Assembly: GCA_020248405.1 (NCBI GenBank)
Contig: JADCHQ010000040.1
Location: 1-64,000 of the forward strand
DNA: 64,000 nucleotides
Direction of reading: 5' to 3'
Source: Rhodocyclaceae bacterium
GTDB taxonomy: Bacteria > Pseudomonadota > Gammaproteobacteria > Burkholderiales > Ga0077523
In this document: positions 15,052 to 24,839 of the stretch, piece by piece
How positions within the stretch are numbered: the first letter of the stretch is position 1
Layout: every line of letters begins with the position of its first letter
Notes under the pieces: model-generated
What the model was told of the DNA's origin: nothing
The model's database searches: none
What the model saw: the letters and a program-made list of their open reading frames with translations, nothing else
Position numbers and translations under genes: made by a program

Positions 15052-15825
15052 TCACGAGGGCTGGCGACGGGCGGGCGACGGCAGCCCCAGGCAACTGGCC
15101 ACGCTGGCGGCCGTGACTTCCGCCAGGTCGCGGCGGTGCCGGCCAACTGCGTGCACCGGCTCGCCGAAGAACAGTTCCGCCTCCAGCGCCGGGCGGGCGG
15201 TGATGAGCAAGGTGGTATCCCACAGGGAGCGCTCGGCCACGTAGGCCGGCGCCGGGTCGCGGCTGCCGTCTTCACACACGTAACGCAGCCCCACCGGCAC
15301 AGCCCAGCCGTGGGCATGCACCAGCGGTTGCAGCAACGAGGCGTGGAAGGGCTTCACCTCGGTGCCGTCGGTGGTGGTGCCCTCGGGGAACACCACCACG
15401 GCCTCGCCGCTGGCCAGCGCGACCTCGACGGATTCGTTGACGCGCGCCGTATCGCGCTTGCGGGCGCGCTGCACGAACACGGTGCCCTGGCGCGACACCA
15501 TCCAGCCCACCAGCGGCCAGCGACGGATCTCCGACTTGGCCACAAAACGGCATTCCACGTGGGCGCGCAGCACGAACACGTCCAGCCATGAGACGTGATT
15601 GGCCAAAAGCATGTGGGGGGCGCGCGGCGGCAGGGCGTGGGGCGCGCCGTGCACGCGCACCGTGAGCCGCACGATGCGCAGCATGCGCCGTGACCACCAC
15701 CGGAAACACCATCGGCGCCCACGGGCGCCGATGAAGGGAAACACCAATCCGCTCAGCCCAAGCCCGATGGCAATGTGCGCGGCGAGTTGTGTGATCCGCC
15801 AGCTTTGTCGAAGTCGCTCAGTCAA
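15052..15825 (-). CDS. olsA: 1-acyl-glycerol-3-phosphate/lyso-ornithine lipid acyltransferase (PlsC family)
   Basis: The 257-residue membrane-associated enzyme has the PlsC signatures: N76-HVSWLD82 (the HX4D catalytic site) and FPEGT at 146-150, plus an N-terminal hydrophobic helix. PlsC-family enzymes acylate lysophospholipids; OlsA members acylate lyso-ornithine lipid at its 3-hydroxyl. The OlsA assignment rests on context: the gene overlaps by 8 nt with an OlsB-like N-acyltransferase. A general PlsC function, alone or in addition, is possible. Confidence 0.8.
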   Translation of the reverse strand: MTERLRQSWRITQLAAHIAIGLGLSGLVFPFIGARGRRWCFRWWSRRMLRIVRLTVRVHGAPHALPPRAPHMLLANHVSWLDVFVLRAHVECRFVAKSEIRRWPLVGWMVSRQGTVFVQRARKRDTARVNESVEVALASGEAVVVFPEGTTTDGTEVKPFHASLLQPLVHAHGWAVPVGLRYVCEDGSRDPAPAYVAERSLWDTTLLITARPALEAELFFGEPVHAVGRHRRDLAEVTAASVASCLGLPSPARRQPS

Positions 15826-16582
15826 CCTTCACATGCTTCACGAAGTGCCGTGCATACCGGCTGTCGAGCCGGGACAGAGGCAGGAGCATGAGCAAGTCGG
15901 CCGTGTTGAAATCGGGATCCCAAGCGGGTTCGCCGCACACCCAGGCACCGCAGCGCACGTAGCCCTTGATGAGCGGCGGCACGGCGACCTGAAGGTGACG
16001 ATCGAGCCGCTGCAAGGGCAACGGACAGCGCGGGAAGACGCGATACTCGGCGGGGCTCATGCTCGAGCCTTGCAGCGCATTGTAGATGCTGGCTGCGCCG
16101 TGTCCACCGTCGGCCATGCCCATGGACGCGCAGCCCAGCAAGTATTCGTAGCCGTGAGCCTGCATGTACTGCGCGAGGCCAGCCCACAGCAGCGCGATGG
16201 TGCCGCCGCTGCGATAGCCGGGGTGCACGCAGGATCGGCCCACCTCCACGGCGCGCCCGCGCAAGTGCTGCAATCGCGAGAGGTCGAACTCCGACTCGGA
16301 ATAGAACCCGCCCAGCGTTGCCGACGTGGGCCCGGTGAGGATGCGATAGGTGCCCACCACCTCCCCGGAATCGCCGTCGCGCACCAGCAGGTGCTCGCAA
16401 TAGGGATCGAAACCGTCGCGATCCACCCCGGGCTCGCCGGAGGGAAGGCGAGCACCCAGTTCGTCGGCGAATACGCGCCAGCGCAGCTTTTGCGCTTCGC
16501 GCACCTCCTGCTCTGTGCGGGCCATGGCGAGAGTGAGCGGCGAACGGGCTGCCCGATCGCCTCGCGCTTCGGGACGCAGCAT
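15818..16582 (-). CDS. olsB: L-ornithine N-alpha-acyltransferase (OlsB-like, GNAT fold)
   Basis: OlsB transfers a 3-hydroxyacyl chain from acyl-ACP to ornithine, the first step of ornithine lipid synthesis. The 254-residue protein fits the COG3176 hemolysin-like/OlsB family. It has a VREAQKLRWRVFADELG opening, YCEHLLVRD, VVGTYRIL, EVGRSCVHPGYRSGGTIALLW with the acyl-donor loop, and a C-terminal FNTADLLMLLPL. The overlap with the PlsC-type gene supports a two-step olsB-olsA pathway. These phosphorus-free lipids often replace phospholipids under phosphate limitation; no Pho box is recognisable upstream. Confidence 0.82.
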   Translation of the reverse strand: MLRPEARGDRAARSPLTLAMARTEQEVREAQKLRWRVFADELGARLPSGEPGVDRDGFDPYCEHLLVRDGDSGEVVGTYRILTGPTSATLGGFYSESEFDLSRLQHLRGRAVEVGRSCVHPGYRSGGTIALLWAGLAQYMQAHGYEYLLGCASMGMADGGHGAASIYNALQGSSMSPAEYRVFPRCPLPLQRLDRHLQVAVPPLIKGYVRCGAWVCGEPAWDPDFNTADLLMLLPLSRLDSRYARHFVKHVKVD

Positions 16583-16686
16583 GACAATCTCCGCGGAGTC
16601 TTGAGGACGCCGCGCACGCTATCCCGGAGCCGTGACAGCACCGTTGCCGATCGGTTAAGGATTGGTTAAACAGCCAGGGGCAGGCG

Positions 16687-17622
16687 CTACCAGGGCGCGC
16701 CACCGAAACTCTCGCGATACTTCGCCTCCAGATCGGTGCGGGTGAAGCGGTGGTTCTGGGCGCCGCGGCGGGCGATCTTGAGCGCGCCGATGATGGAGGC
16801 GATGCGCCCGGTGACGGCCCAATCCAGCCCGTTGACGATGCCGTAGAGCAGTCCGGCGCGGTAGGCATCGCCGCAGCCCGTGGGGTCCACCACCGCCTCG
16901 GGCTTCACAGCAGGGATTTCGTGACAGAGACCACCCTCGAACACCAGCGAGCCCTCGGCACCGCGGGTGACCACCAGCGCCTTCACCTTGCGCGCCAGCT
17001 GCTCCACCTTCTCGCCAGTGCGCTCTTCCACCAGCCGCGCCTCGTAATCGTTCAGCGTCACATAGGCAGCCTGGTGGATGAAGCGCAGCAGGTCATCACC
17101 GTCGAACATGGGCAGGCCCTGGCCAGGATCGAAGATGAAAGGCACGCCGCCTTCGGCGAATTCGCGAGCGTGCTGGATCATGCCCTCGCGTCCGTCCGGC
17201 GCGACGATGCCCAGCTTCACACCTGGCGCATCGCCCACGTGATTTAAGTGCGATTGCATCATGGCGCCAGGATGGAAGGCGGTGATCTGGTTGTCGTCCA
17301 GGTCGGTGGTGATGAAGGCCTGGGCGGTGTAGCTGCCGGGGACTTCGCGCACATGGGTACGGGCAATGCCCAGGGCGTCGAGGCGCGAGGCGTACAGGTC
17401 GAAATCCTCGCCCACGGCGGCCATCACCAGCGGCTCGCCACCGAGCATCCTGAGGGAGTAGGCGATGTTGCCCGCGCAGCCGCCGAACTCGCGGCGCATG
17501 TCGGGCACCAGGAAGGACACGTTCAGGATGTGGATCTGGTCGGGCAGGATGTGGTTCCTGAACCGGTCCTGGAACACCATGATGGTGTCGTAGGCAATGG
17601 AACCGCAAATAAGAGTGGACAT
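16687..17622 (-). CDS. PfkB-family carbohydrate/adenosine kinase
   Basis: The 311-residue cytoplasmic kinase has the ribokinase fold. GGCAGNIAYSL at 47-57 is the first PfkB signature, and DPTGCGDAYRAG at 246-257 is the second, with D252 the likely catalytic base. ADP and anion-hole residues lie in the same stretch. The family phosphorylates sugars or nucleosides. This branch, with LICGSIAYDTIMVFQDRF at the N-terminus, is often annotated adenosine kinase in betaproteobacteria, but I cannot fix the substrate. It is a lone gene between olsB and rlpA, starting at ATG 17622. Confidence 0.85.
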   Translation of the reverse strand: MSTLICGSIAYDTIMVFQDRFRNHILPDQIHILNVSFLVPDMRREFGGCAGNIAYSLRMLGGEPLVMAAVGEDFDLYASRLDALGIARTHVREVPGSYTAQAFITTDLDDNQITAFHPGAMMQSHLNHVGDAPGVKLGIVAPDGREGMIQHAREFAEGGVPFIFDPGQGLPMFDGDDLLRFIHQAAYVTLNDYEARLVEERTGEKVEQLARKVKALVVTRGAEGSLVFEGGLCHEIPAVKPEAVVDPTGCGDAYRAGLLYGIVNGLDWAVTGRIASIIGALKIARRGAQNHRFTRTDLEAKYRESFGGAPW

Positions 17623-17661
17623 GTGCGGGCTAGGCCCCCGAGAGACGTTGATGGAGAAAGT

Positions 17662-18681
17662 TCATCGACTGGAGACGAAGGGGCGAAAGCCCATGCGCTT
17701 TTCGATGGCCGCCACGGCAGCCTCGGCAGCCGCCCGGTCGCGGTATGGGCCGGCCTGCACGCGAAACACGCGGTCACGCGCAAGCACCGAAAGATTCGCT
17801 GCGAGTCCCTCGAGTTCCACCACCATCTTGCCGGCGAAGTCTTGCGCGCTGTCCAGGGCGTTGAAGGCGCCCAGCTGCACGTACAGACCGCGGTCGCCAC
17901 TGGCCAACGGCACCGCCGGGGGCAATGGCGAAGGCGGCTTGCCAGCCGCGCCGGCCAGCGGCGGCGCATCGCCCGCCCCGGGGATGATGCTGGTCACCTC
18001 CACCGGTCCGCTGCCGTGAGCCACCAGATCCAGCTTCCAGGCCGCCACATAGGACAGGTCGATGAGCCGGCCACCGTGGAAAGGTCCGCGGTCGTTCACG
18101 CGCACCACTACCGAGCGGCCATTGCGCACCGAGGTGACGCGGGCGTAGCTGGGGATCGGCAGCGTGGGGTGGGCGGCGGTCATGGCGTACATGTCGTAGG
18201 GCTCGCCGCTGGAGGTGGCGCGGCCGTGATAGCGCTGGCCGTACCAGCTCGCGGTGCCGCGTGCGGAGTACGGTGCGAGCTGGGTGATGGGGGTGTAGGT
18301 GCGCCCCATGGCGGTGTAGGGCCGCTGGGTGCGGGGATTGAGGGGCTCGCGACGCGGGATGGGGTCGGGTACGGCAGCCAGGTTGTCGGGCGGGGAAGCC
18401 CCGGGGCCATCGTCCAGGTAATAGCCGCCGGGCCGGCGAGTACCGTCCACAGGCGATGGCGCGGATGGCGCCGCCGCGGCTTCGGCAGGGGGCGAGGGCC
18501 GGGGCTGCACAGGAGCTGCCGGCGCCTGGGACACGGGCACCGCCGGCGGCGCGGTGCGGATGGGTTGCCCCGCGCAAGCAACCGTCAGCACGGCCGTCAT
18601 CGTGGCGGCCAAGACGCCGCCCGGCCCGACGCCCGCCCCCACCGCCGGCAACGGTGGACCGTTGGACTCGCGGCGGCTCAC
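17662..18681 (-). CDS. rlpA: Septal ring lytic transglycosylase RlpA
   Basis: RlpA is an outer-membrane lipoprotein that cleaves naked (denuded) glycan strands at the division septum. The 339-residue protein has a lipobox ending at Cys36 (LTVAC) and a long Pro/Ala linker. A double-psi beta-barrel follows (GTASWYGQRYHGRATSSGE, then VRVNDRGPFHGGRLIDLS, with catalytic-type Asp in NDRGP). A C-terminal SPOR domain (LYVQLGAFNALDSAQDF to the end) targets septal peptidoglycan. The GTG start at 18681 overlaps the rodA stop (GTGA). It closes the mre-mrd operon. Confidence 0.92.
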   Translation of the reverse strand: MSRRESNGPPLPAVGAGVGPGGVLAATMTAVLTVACAGQPIRTAPPAVPVSQAPAAPVQPRPSPPAEAAAAPSAPSPVDGTRRPGGYYLDDGPGASPPDNLAAVPDPIPRREPLNPRTQRPYTAMGRTYTPITQLAPYSARGTASWYGQRYHGRATSSGEPYDMYAMTAAHPTLPIPSYARVTSVRNGRSVVVRVNDRGPFHGGRLIDLSYVAAWKLDLVAHGSGPVEVTSIIPGAGDAPPLAGAAGKPPSPLPPAVPLASGDRGLYVQLGAFNALDSAQDFAGKMVVELEGLAANLSVLARDRVFRVQAGPYRDRAAAEAAVAAIEKRMGFRPFVSSR

Positions 18682-19772
18682 GTTTGCACCAGTCGCTTGT
18701 GCGTATGGATGCTCATGAGAATGCCCAGACCAAAGAGGATGGTCACCGCGGAGGTGCCGCCATAACTGATGAGCGGCAGAGGCACCCCCACAACCGGCAG
18801 GATACCGCTCACCATACCCATGTTGACGAAGGCATAGGTGAAGAAAGTCAGGGTGATGGCGCCGGCCATGAGGCGGGCGAACAGGGTGGAGGCATTGGCG
18901 GCAATGTAGAGGCCTCGGCCGATCACCACCAGCAGCAGTGCCAGCAACAGCAGGTTGCCGAACAGCCCGAACTCCTCGGAGAACACGGCGAAGATGAAAT
19001 CGGTGGTGCGTTCGGGCACGAAATCAAGCCGTGCCTGGGTGCCATTCAGCCAGCCCTTGCCGAACACACCGCCCGAGCCGATGGCAATGCTGGCCTGGAT
19101 GGTGTGGTAACCCGCGCCCGTGGGGTCCTGCATGGGGTCGAGCAGCGTGAGCACGCGGCGGCGCTGGTAGTCGTGCATGACTGCCCACAATCCGGGCAGC
19201 GCAGCACCTCCCACCACTGCCATGCCGACGATGATCTTCCACGAAAGTCCGGCCAGGAACAGCACGAAGAACCCTGCCGCCGCCACCAGCAAGGCGGTAC
19301 CCAGGTCGGGCTGGGCGGCAATCAGCAGCACGGGCACGGCAAGCACCAGCGCGCCCACGGCAAAATTGCGGAAGTTGAGGATCGCCTCATAGCGGTCGAA
19401 GTACCAGGCCAGCATCAGCGGCACGCCGATCTTCATGATCTCCGAGGGCTGGATGCGCGTGACGCCGATGTTGAGCCAGCGCCGCGCGCCGTTGCTGATG
19501 TCGCCGAACAGCGCCACTGCCACCAGCAACACCAGGCCGGCCACATACACCGGCACCGCCATTCGCAGCAGTTGCTGGGGTGCGATGTTGGCAGCCGCCC
19601 ACATCACGGCCAGCGCCACGACAATGTTCATGACCTGGGCGCCCAGCCGCGACAAGCTCTCCCCGGAGGCGCTGTACAGCACCACCAGACCCACGGCCAG
19701 CAAGCCCGCCACCCCCGCCAGCAGGAAGGGATCGAAATGACGGCCCAGCCAGGCCAGCAGTCGTTCAATCAC
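18678..19772 (-). CDS. rodA: Rod-shape SEDS peptidoglycan glycosyltransferase RodA
   Basis: RodA polymerises glycan strands for cell elongation together with PBP2. The 364-residue protein has about ten membrane helices and the SEDS signatures SNGARRWLNIG, QPSEIMKIG, QPDLGTALL, the periplasmic E-F loop through GYHTIQASIAIGSGG, and GVPLPLISYGGTS near the end. GTG 19772 is chosen as start: it overlaps the mrdA stop by 8 nt and gives the normal RodA N-terminus (ERLLAWLGRHFDP). The open frame beyond it lacks family similarity. Confidence 0.94.
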   Translation of the reverse strand: MIERLLAWLGRHFDPFLLAGVAGLLAVGLVVLYSASGESLSRLGAQVMNIVVALAVMWAAANIAPQQLLRMAVPVYVAGLVLLVAVALFGDISNGARRWLNIGVTRIQPSEIMKIGVPLMLAWYFDRYEAILNFRNFAVGALVLAVPVLLIAAQPDLGTALLVAAAGFFVLFLAGLSWKIIVGMAVVGGAALPGLWAVMHDYQRRRVLTLLDPMQDPTGAGYHTIQASIAIGSGGVFGKGWLNGTQARLDFVPERTTDFIFAVFSEEFGLFGNLLLLALLLVVIGRGLYIAANASTLFARLMAGAITLTFFTYAFVNMGMVSGILPVVGVPLPLISYGGTSAVTILFGLGILMSIHTHKRLVQT

Positions 19773-21744
19773 CGGCGGCTTCCTCGGGGGTAGCGGGGTC
19801 GCCAGGCTTGGGCGGCTTGCTCTCCTTGCCCAGCACCACGTAGTCGAACACCGCGCGGGCGATGGGTGCCGCGGCCGACCCGCCGTGACCACCGTTCTCC
19901 ACCAGGATGGCGAGGGCAATCTTCGGGTTGTCCGCCGGCGCATAGGCAATGTAGAGGGCGTGGTCGCGATACTGCTCGGCCACGCGCGACTCGTCGTACT
20001 TCTCGTTTTGCTTCATGCCGATCACCTGCGCCGTCCCGGTCTTGCCGGCCACGGCATAGCTCGCACCAGCGAAGGCCTGGGCGGCGGTGCCGCCGGGCTT
20101 GTTCACATCCACCATGGCGTCGCGTACCCGAACGAGGTTTTCAGGGCGGATCGGAAACGTCCCGAAGGGCTGGGCTTCGATCCAGCGCCGCTCGCCCGAC
20201 TGGCTGCTCTCCACGGATCGCACCAGGTGCGGTCGGTACACCACGCCGCTGTTGGCCAGGATGGCCGTGGCAAAGGCAAGCTGCACCGGCGTGGCCAGGT
20301 TGTAGCCCTGGCCGATGCCCACGGAAATGGTGTCGCCCAGGAACCACTTCTGGCCGAAGCGCTTCTGTTTCCACGCCTGGGAGGGCAGCAACCCGCCAGA
20401 CTCGCCGGCGATGTCGATGCCGGTGGTCTTGCCGAAGCCGAACTGGCCGATGAAACGGTGCAGGTTGTCGATGCCCAGATCCATGGCCAACCCGTAGTAG
20501 TACGTATCGCAGGAGATGACGATGGAGCGGTGCAGGTCCACCATGCCGTGGCCGCCCTGCTTCCAGTCGCGGAAGCGGTGCGCAGAACCCGGCAGAACGA
20601 AGTAACCAGGGTCGGCAATGGTGTACCGGGGCGAGCGCTTGCCCAACTCAAGCCCGGCCAGGGCCATGAAGGGCTTGAAGGTGGAGCCGGGCGGATAGAC
20701 CCCCGACAGGGCGCGGTTGTTGAGCGGCTTGGCCGTATCGTTGTTGAGTGCGTCCCAGCTGGAAAGGTCGATGCCTTCCACGAACAGGTTTGGATCGAAA
20801 CCCGGCCGCGATACCAGCGCCAGCACCCCGCCCGTCGCGGGTTCGATGGCCACCAGGGCACCGCGGCGCGTGCCGAAGGCGCGCTCGGCCACTTCCTGAA
20901 TCTTGAGGTCCAGGGCAAGTTGGAGATTGTTGCCCGATACTGGCAATTGACGGCGCAGGGTGCGCACGGCGCGCCCGGCGGCATCGGTTTCCACGTGCTC
21001 GTACCCGGTGACCCCATGCAGATCGCGCTCATAGAACGCCTCCAGCCCGGCCTTGCCCAAGTAATCCGCGCTGGAGTAGTTCTGCGCCACCCCCTCCTTT
21101 TCGAGACGCGCCTTGTCGCGTTCCCCCAGGCGGCCGATGTGGCCGATCACGTGGGAGGCCAGTTCGCCGTTGGGGTAGTGCCGGAACAGGCGGGCATCAA
21201 TGGCGGCACCCGGGAAGCGGTAGCGATTGGCGGAAAACCGCGCCACCTCTTCATCACTGAGCCGCGTGCGGATAGGCACGGAGTCGAGATCGTGGCGCTC
21301 GTCGAGCAATTTGCGGAAACGCGCGCGGTCCTTGGGCTGGATGTCGATCACTTCGGCCAGAGCGTCCACGAGCGCTTCCAGGTCGGGTGTCTCCTTGGGC
21401 GTGATTTCCAGGGTAAAGGCCGAATAGTTGTGCGCCAGCACCGTGCCGTTTCGGTCGAGGATCAGGCCGCGATTGGGCGCAACCGGCAGCACGGAGATGC
21501 GGTTGTCCTCGGCCTGGGCCAGGTAGTCCTGGTGGCGCACCACCTGCAGGTAGAAGAAGCGCATCAGCAACAGCAGGAAGGCGAACAGCACCAGACCCGC
21601 ACAAATCACGAGGCGCACCTGGAACTGGCGCAGCGCCCGTACCAGATCACGGATCTCCACCCCTCGCACCCTGGGCCGGAAACCCGCGCGTCCGCGGCGG
21701 AAACCGAAGCGCGCCAGAAGTCGGGGCAGGGCGAGGGGCGACAT
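19765..21744 (-). CDS. mrdA: Penicillin-binding protein 2 (elongation transpeptidase)
   Basis: PBP2 cross-links peptidoglycan in the elongasome with RodA. The 659-residue protein has an N-terminal transmembrane helix (about 43-62) and a pedestal/dimerisation region. Its transpeptidase domain shows all motifs: S354-T-F-K357 (active serine), S411-C-D413 in the SxN position, and K568-T-G570. The SCD variant is normal for PBP2. The start is ATG 21744, 6 nt after mreD. The C-terminal tail is rich in Pro, Lys and Gly. Confidence 0.95.
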   Translation of the reverse strand: MSPLALPRLLARFGFRRGRAGFRPRVRGVEIRDLVRALRQFQVRLVICAGLVLFAFLLLLMRFFYLQVVRHQDYLAQAEDNRISVLPVAPNRGLILDRNGTVLAHNYSAFTLEITPKETPDLEALVDALAEVIDIQPKDRARFRKLLDERHDLDSVPIRTRLSDEEVARFSANRYRFPGAAIDARLFRHYPNGELASHVIGHIGRLGERDKARLEKEGVAQNYSSADYLGKAGLEAFYERDLHGVTGYEHVETDAAGRAVRTLRRQLPVSGNNLQLALDLKIQEVAERAFGTRRGALVAIEPATGGVLALVSRPGFDPNLFVEGIDLSSWDALNNDTAKPLNNRALSGVYPPGSTFKPFMALAGLELGKRSPRYTIADPGYFVLPGSAHRFRDWKQGGHGMVDLHRSIVISCDTYYYGLAMDLGIDNLHRFIGQFGFGKTTGIDIAGESGGLLPSQAWKQKRFGQKWFLGDTISVGIGQGYNLATPVQLAFATAILANSGVVYRPHLVRSVESSQSGERRWIEAQPFGTFPIRPENLVRVRDAMVDVNKPGGTAAQAFAGASYAVAGKTGTAQVIGMKQNEKYDESRVAEQYRDHALYIAYAPADNPKIALAILVENGGHGGSAAAPIARAVFDYVVLGKESKPPKPGDPATPEEAAGD

Positions 21745-21750
21745 GGCGAA

Positions 21751-22281
21751 TCAGTCGTCTTCGGAAGCGCGGGCGCGCAGCGGCATCTTCACCAGCATGG
21801 CCAGTGGCAGCCAGAGAGCCGCGGCGCAAAGGCTGGCGCCGAAAAAGGCGAAGCCCGGAAACTCCTCCCCGGCAATCAGCCGAACCAGCAACTGCAGGCT
21901 GCGCTCGGCAATCAGCAGCAGCGCCACGTGCGCGGCCTGAAAGCGCGGCGGGAACATGCGGATGCGACGGTGCAGGAAGATGGCGCCGTACATGAGCACC
22001 CCGTAGGCGAACGCGTGCTGGCCCAACATCGTGCCGTCGGCCACATCCATGAGCAGACCCACACCCCAGGCCGTCAGGAGGCCCATGCGATGGGGCTGGT
22101 GTACGCCCCAGTACACCAGCAACAGGGCGACGAAATCGGGCCACGCCCACGCAATCCACCTCGGCACGGGCGCCAGTTCGAGCAACAGCGCGATCAGCAG
22201 GGTGAGAGCCACGTAGCCCATGCGCACGGGCAGCAGCACCTCCCGGCCCTGGATATTGTCGCCCAGCGAGGTGCGGTTCAT
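21751..22281 (-). CDS. mreD: Rod shape-determining membrane protein MreD
   Basis: MreD is a small inner-membrane protein of the elongasome that works with MreC. The 176-residue protein has about five hydrophobic helices. VALLLVYWGVHQPHRMGLLTAWGVGLLMDVADGTMLGQHAFAYG contains the conserved GLLxD-GxxLGxHA motif. ATG 22281 overlaps the mreC stop (ATGA). Length is normal. Confidence 0.92.
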   Translation of the reverse strand: MNRTSLGDNIQGREVLLPVRMGYVALTLLIALLLELAPVPRWIAWAWPDFVALLLVYWGVHQPHRMGLLTAWGVGLLMDVADGTMLGQHAFAYGVLMYGAIFLHRRIRMFPPRFQAAHVALLLIAERSLQLLVRLIAGEEFPGFAFFGASLCAAALWLPLAMLVKMPLRARASEDD

Positions 22282-23213
22282 CGCCGCCTGGCTCGCGACC
22301 TGGGCTCGGAGGGCTTGGCGGCCTCCTCGAGCGAGTTGGGCGCGGCCGCCTGTACTGCCGACAGCACTGCCACGCGCGTGTGGCTGGAAACGCCGGCCAC
22401 CGGCGCGCAGGAGATGCGCGCGAAGGTGGATGCGGCGTCGCGCTCGATCCCGCTCACCTTGGCTACGGGCAACCCCGCCGGATACACCCCGTCGATGCCG
22501 GAGGTGACCAGCAGGTCGCCCACCTGGATGTCGGCATTCACGGGAATGAAGCGCAACTCCACCACGCCGTCGCGGCCGGTGCCGAAGGTGACGGAACGCT
22601 GGCCGGTGCGCACGTTGCTCACGGGCACGGACTGGTTCTTGTCGGTGATGAGGGACACCTCGGCCGACAAGGGGAACACCCGGGTTATCTGGCCCAAAAC
22701 GCCCTCGTGGTCGATCACCACCTGTCCGCTGCCCAACCCGCGCGCAGATCCTTTGTCGATCACCACCTTGCGGCTGAACATGTCACGGCTCTCGTAGACC
22801 AGCTCCGCGATGATGGTGGTGCGATTGGGCGCCGGACGGGCATCGATTAGGCGCTTCAGATGCGCCATTTCCGTCTCGAGGGCGTCGAGCCGCTGCAGGC
22901 GCTCCGCATTGACCAGGGCTTCGCCGCGCAACCGCTCGTTGTCGCGTCGCAGGCTCGACTGCAGGGCGGAGAAGTCACGCAATTGCCCCAGTAGCGCCCC
23001 GGGCAGGCTGGCGGCTTCTTTGAAGGGGTGCACCACCACCGAAAGCAAGGAACGAACCTGCTCGAGCATGCGAAAACGCGCGTCTGCCACCAGCACCACC
23101 ACTGACAGCAGCGAGATCAGCGCAAGGCGCGCGTGCAGGCTGGCGCCGCGTTTGAAGATTCGTGGGGCGGTGGCCTGCATCAGAGGCGGCGGCGGGAATT
23201 CACCATGGGCCAT
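22278..23213 (-). CDS. mreC: Rod shape-determining protein MreC
   Basis: MreC is a bitopic inner-membrane protein that links the MreB cytoskeleton to periplasmic wall synthases. It shows one N-terminal helix (LALISLLSVVVLVADARF) and a coiled coil (about residues 70-115, LRRDNERLRGEALVNAERLQ). A double beta-barrel follows, with VVIDKGSARGLGSGQVVID, VSLITDKNQSVPV and LLVTSGIDGVYPAGLPV. ATG 23213 is my choice; a TTG at 23222 is an alternative. It is followed by mreD with a 4-nt overlap. Confidence 0.92.
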   Translation of the reverse strand: MAHGEFPPPPLMQATAPRIFKRGASLHARLALISLLSVVVLVADARFRMLEQVRSLLSVVVHPFKEAASLPGALLGQLRDFSALQSSLRRDNERLRGEALVNAERLQRLDALETEMAHLKRLIDARPAPNRTTIIAELVYESRDMFSRKVVIDKGSARGLGSGQVVIDHEGVLGQITRVFPLSAEVSLITDKNQSVPVSNVRTGQRSVTFGTGRDGVVELRFIPVNADIQVGDLLVTSGIDGVYPAGLPVAKVSGIERDAASTFARISCAPVAGVSSHTRVAVLSAVQAAAPNSLEEAAKPSEPRSRARRR

Positions 23214-23253
23214 CGCCGCCAAGGTGCGGCCCCGGTGGCGGGGCGGCGCGGGC

Positions 23254-23273
23254 GGCGCGCTGCGCGGCGCGCC
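23254..23273. terminator. GC hairpin between mreB and mreC
   Basis: GGCGCGC (23254-23260) and GCGCGCC (23267-23273) can form a 7-bp all-GC stem with a 6-nt loop in the 77-bp mreB-mreC gap. It may attenuate transcription so that MreB is made in excess over MreCD, or act as an RNA-processing site. There is no U-tract. Confidence 0.35.
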
Positions 23274-23290
23274 GCGGCGGGCGCGCCCGG

Positions 23291-24433
<1,143 letters not shown>

Positions 24434-24455
24434 TTACGGCGCTTGTTCGGACCAA

Positions 24456-24476
24456 GCCTGGAGGGTTTCTCCAGGC
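24456..24476 (+). promoter_or_regulatory. Hairpin in the gatC leader
   Basis: GCCTGGAG (24456-24463) and CTCCAGGC (24469-24476) form an 8-bp perfect stem with a GGTTT loop, 20 nt upstream of the gatC start. It lies close enough to the ribosome-binding region to influence translation. No riboswitch or T-box class is recognised. Confidence 0.4.
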
Positions 24477-24496
24477 CAATTTCCCCCGGAATTTTC

Positions 24497-24784
24497 ATGG
24501 CCCTCACCCAGGCCGACGTGGCCCGCATTGCCCATCTCGCCCGCATCGAGATCACCGCCCAGGAGGCCTCACGCACGCTGGCGCAGCTGAACGACATCTT
24601 CGCCCTGATCGAGCGCATGCAGGCATTGGACACGGCGGGCATCGAGCCCATGGCGCACCCTCTGGGCGGCGCCCAGAGGGTGCGCGAGGACGCGGTCACC
24701 GAGCCCGATGTGCGCGAGGCGGCGCTGCGCAACGCGCCGGCCTCCCAGGAGGGGCTGTTCCTGGTGCCGCGGGTCATCGAATGA
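24497..24784 (+). CDS. gatC: Asp-tRNA(Asn)/Glu-tRNA(Gln) amidotransferase subunit C
   Basis: GatC is the small scaffold subunit that wraps around GatA and GatB in the tRNA-dependent amidotransferase. The 95-residue protein has the typical [21 protein letters not shown]-terminus, the [16 protein letters not shown] helix, the AHPLGG loop and the VREDAV segment, ending in FLVPRVIE. It is the first gene of gatCAB, divergent from mreB with a 165-bp shared upstream region. Confidence 0.95.
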   Translation: MALTQADVARIAHLARIEITAQEASRTLAQLNDIFALIERMQALDTAGIEPMAHPLGGAQRVREDAVTEPDVREAALRNAPASQEGLFLVPRVIE

Positions 24785-24839
24785 GTCTGACGCACCGTAC
24801 CGGTAGCGTGGGCAGGAAACGCGGCCCAAGGAGCCACCC

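Noticed and set aside
19885-22797. A 970-codon plus-strand frame opposite mrdA-mreD-mreC
   Set aside because: The three genes on the minus strand have catalytic motifs, correct lengths and overlaps; the opposite frame has only His/Gln/Ala-rich sequence.
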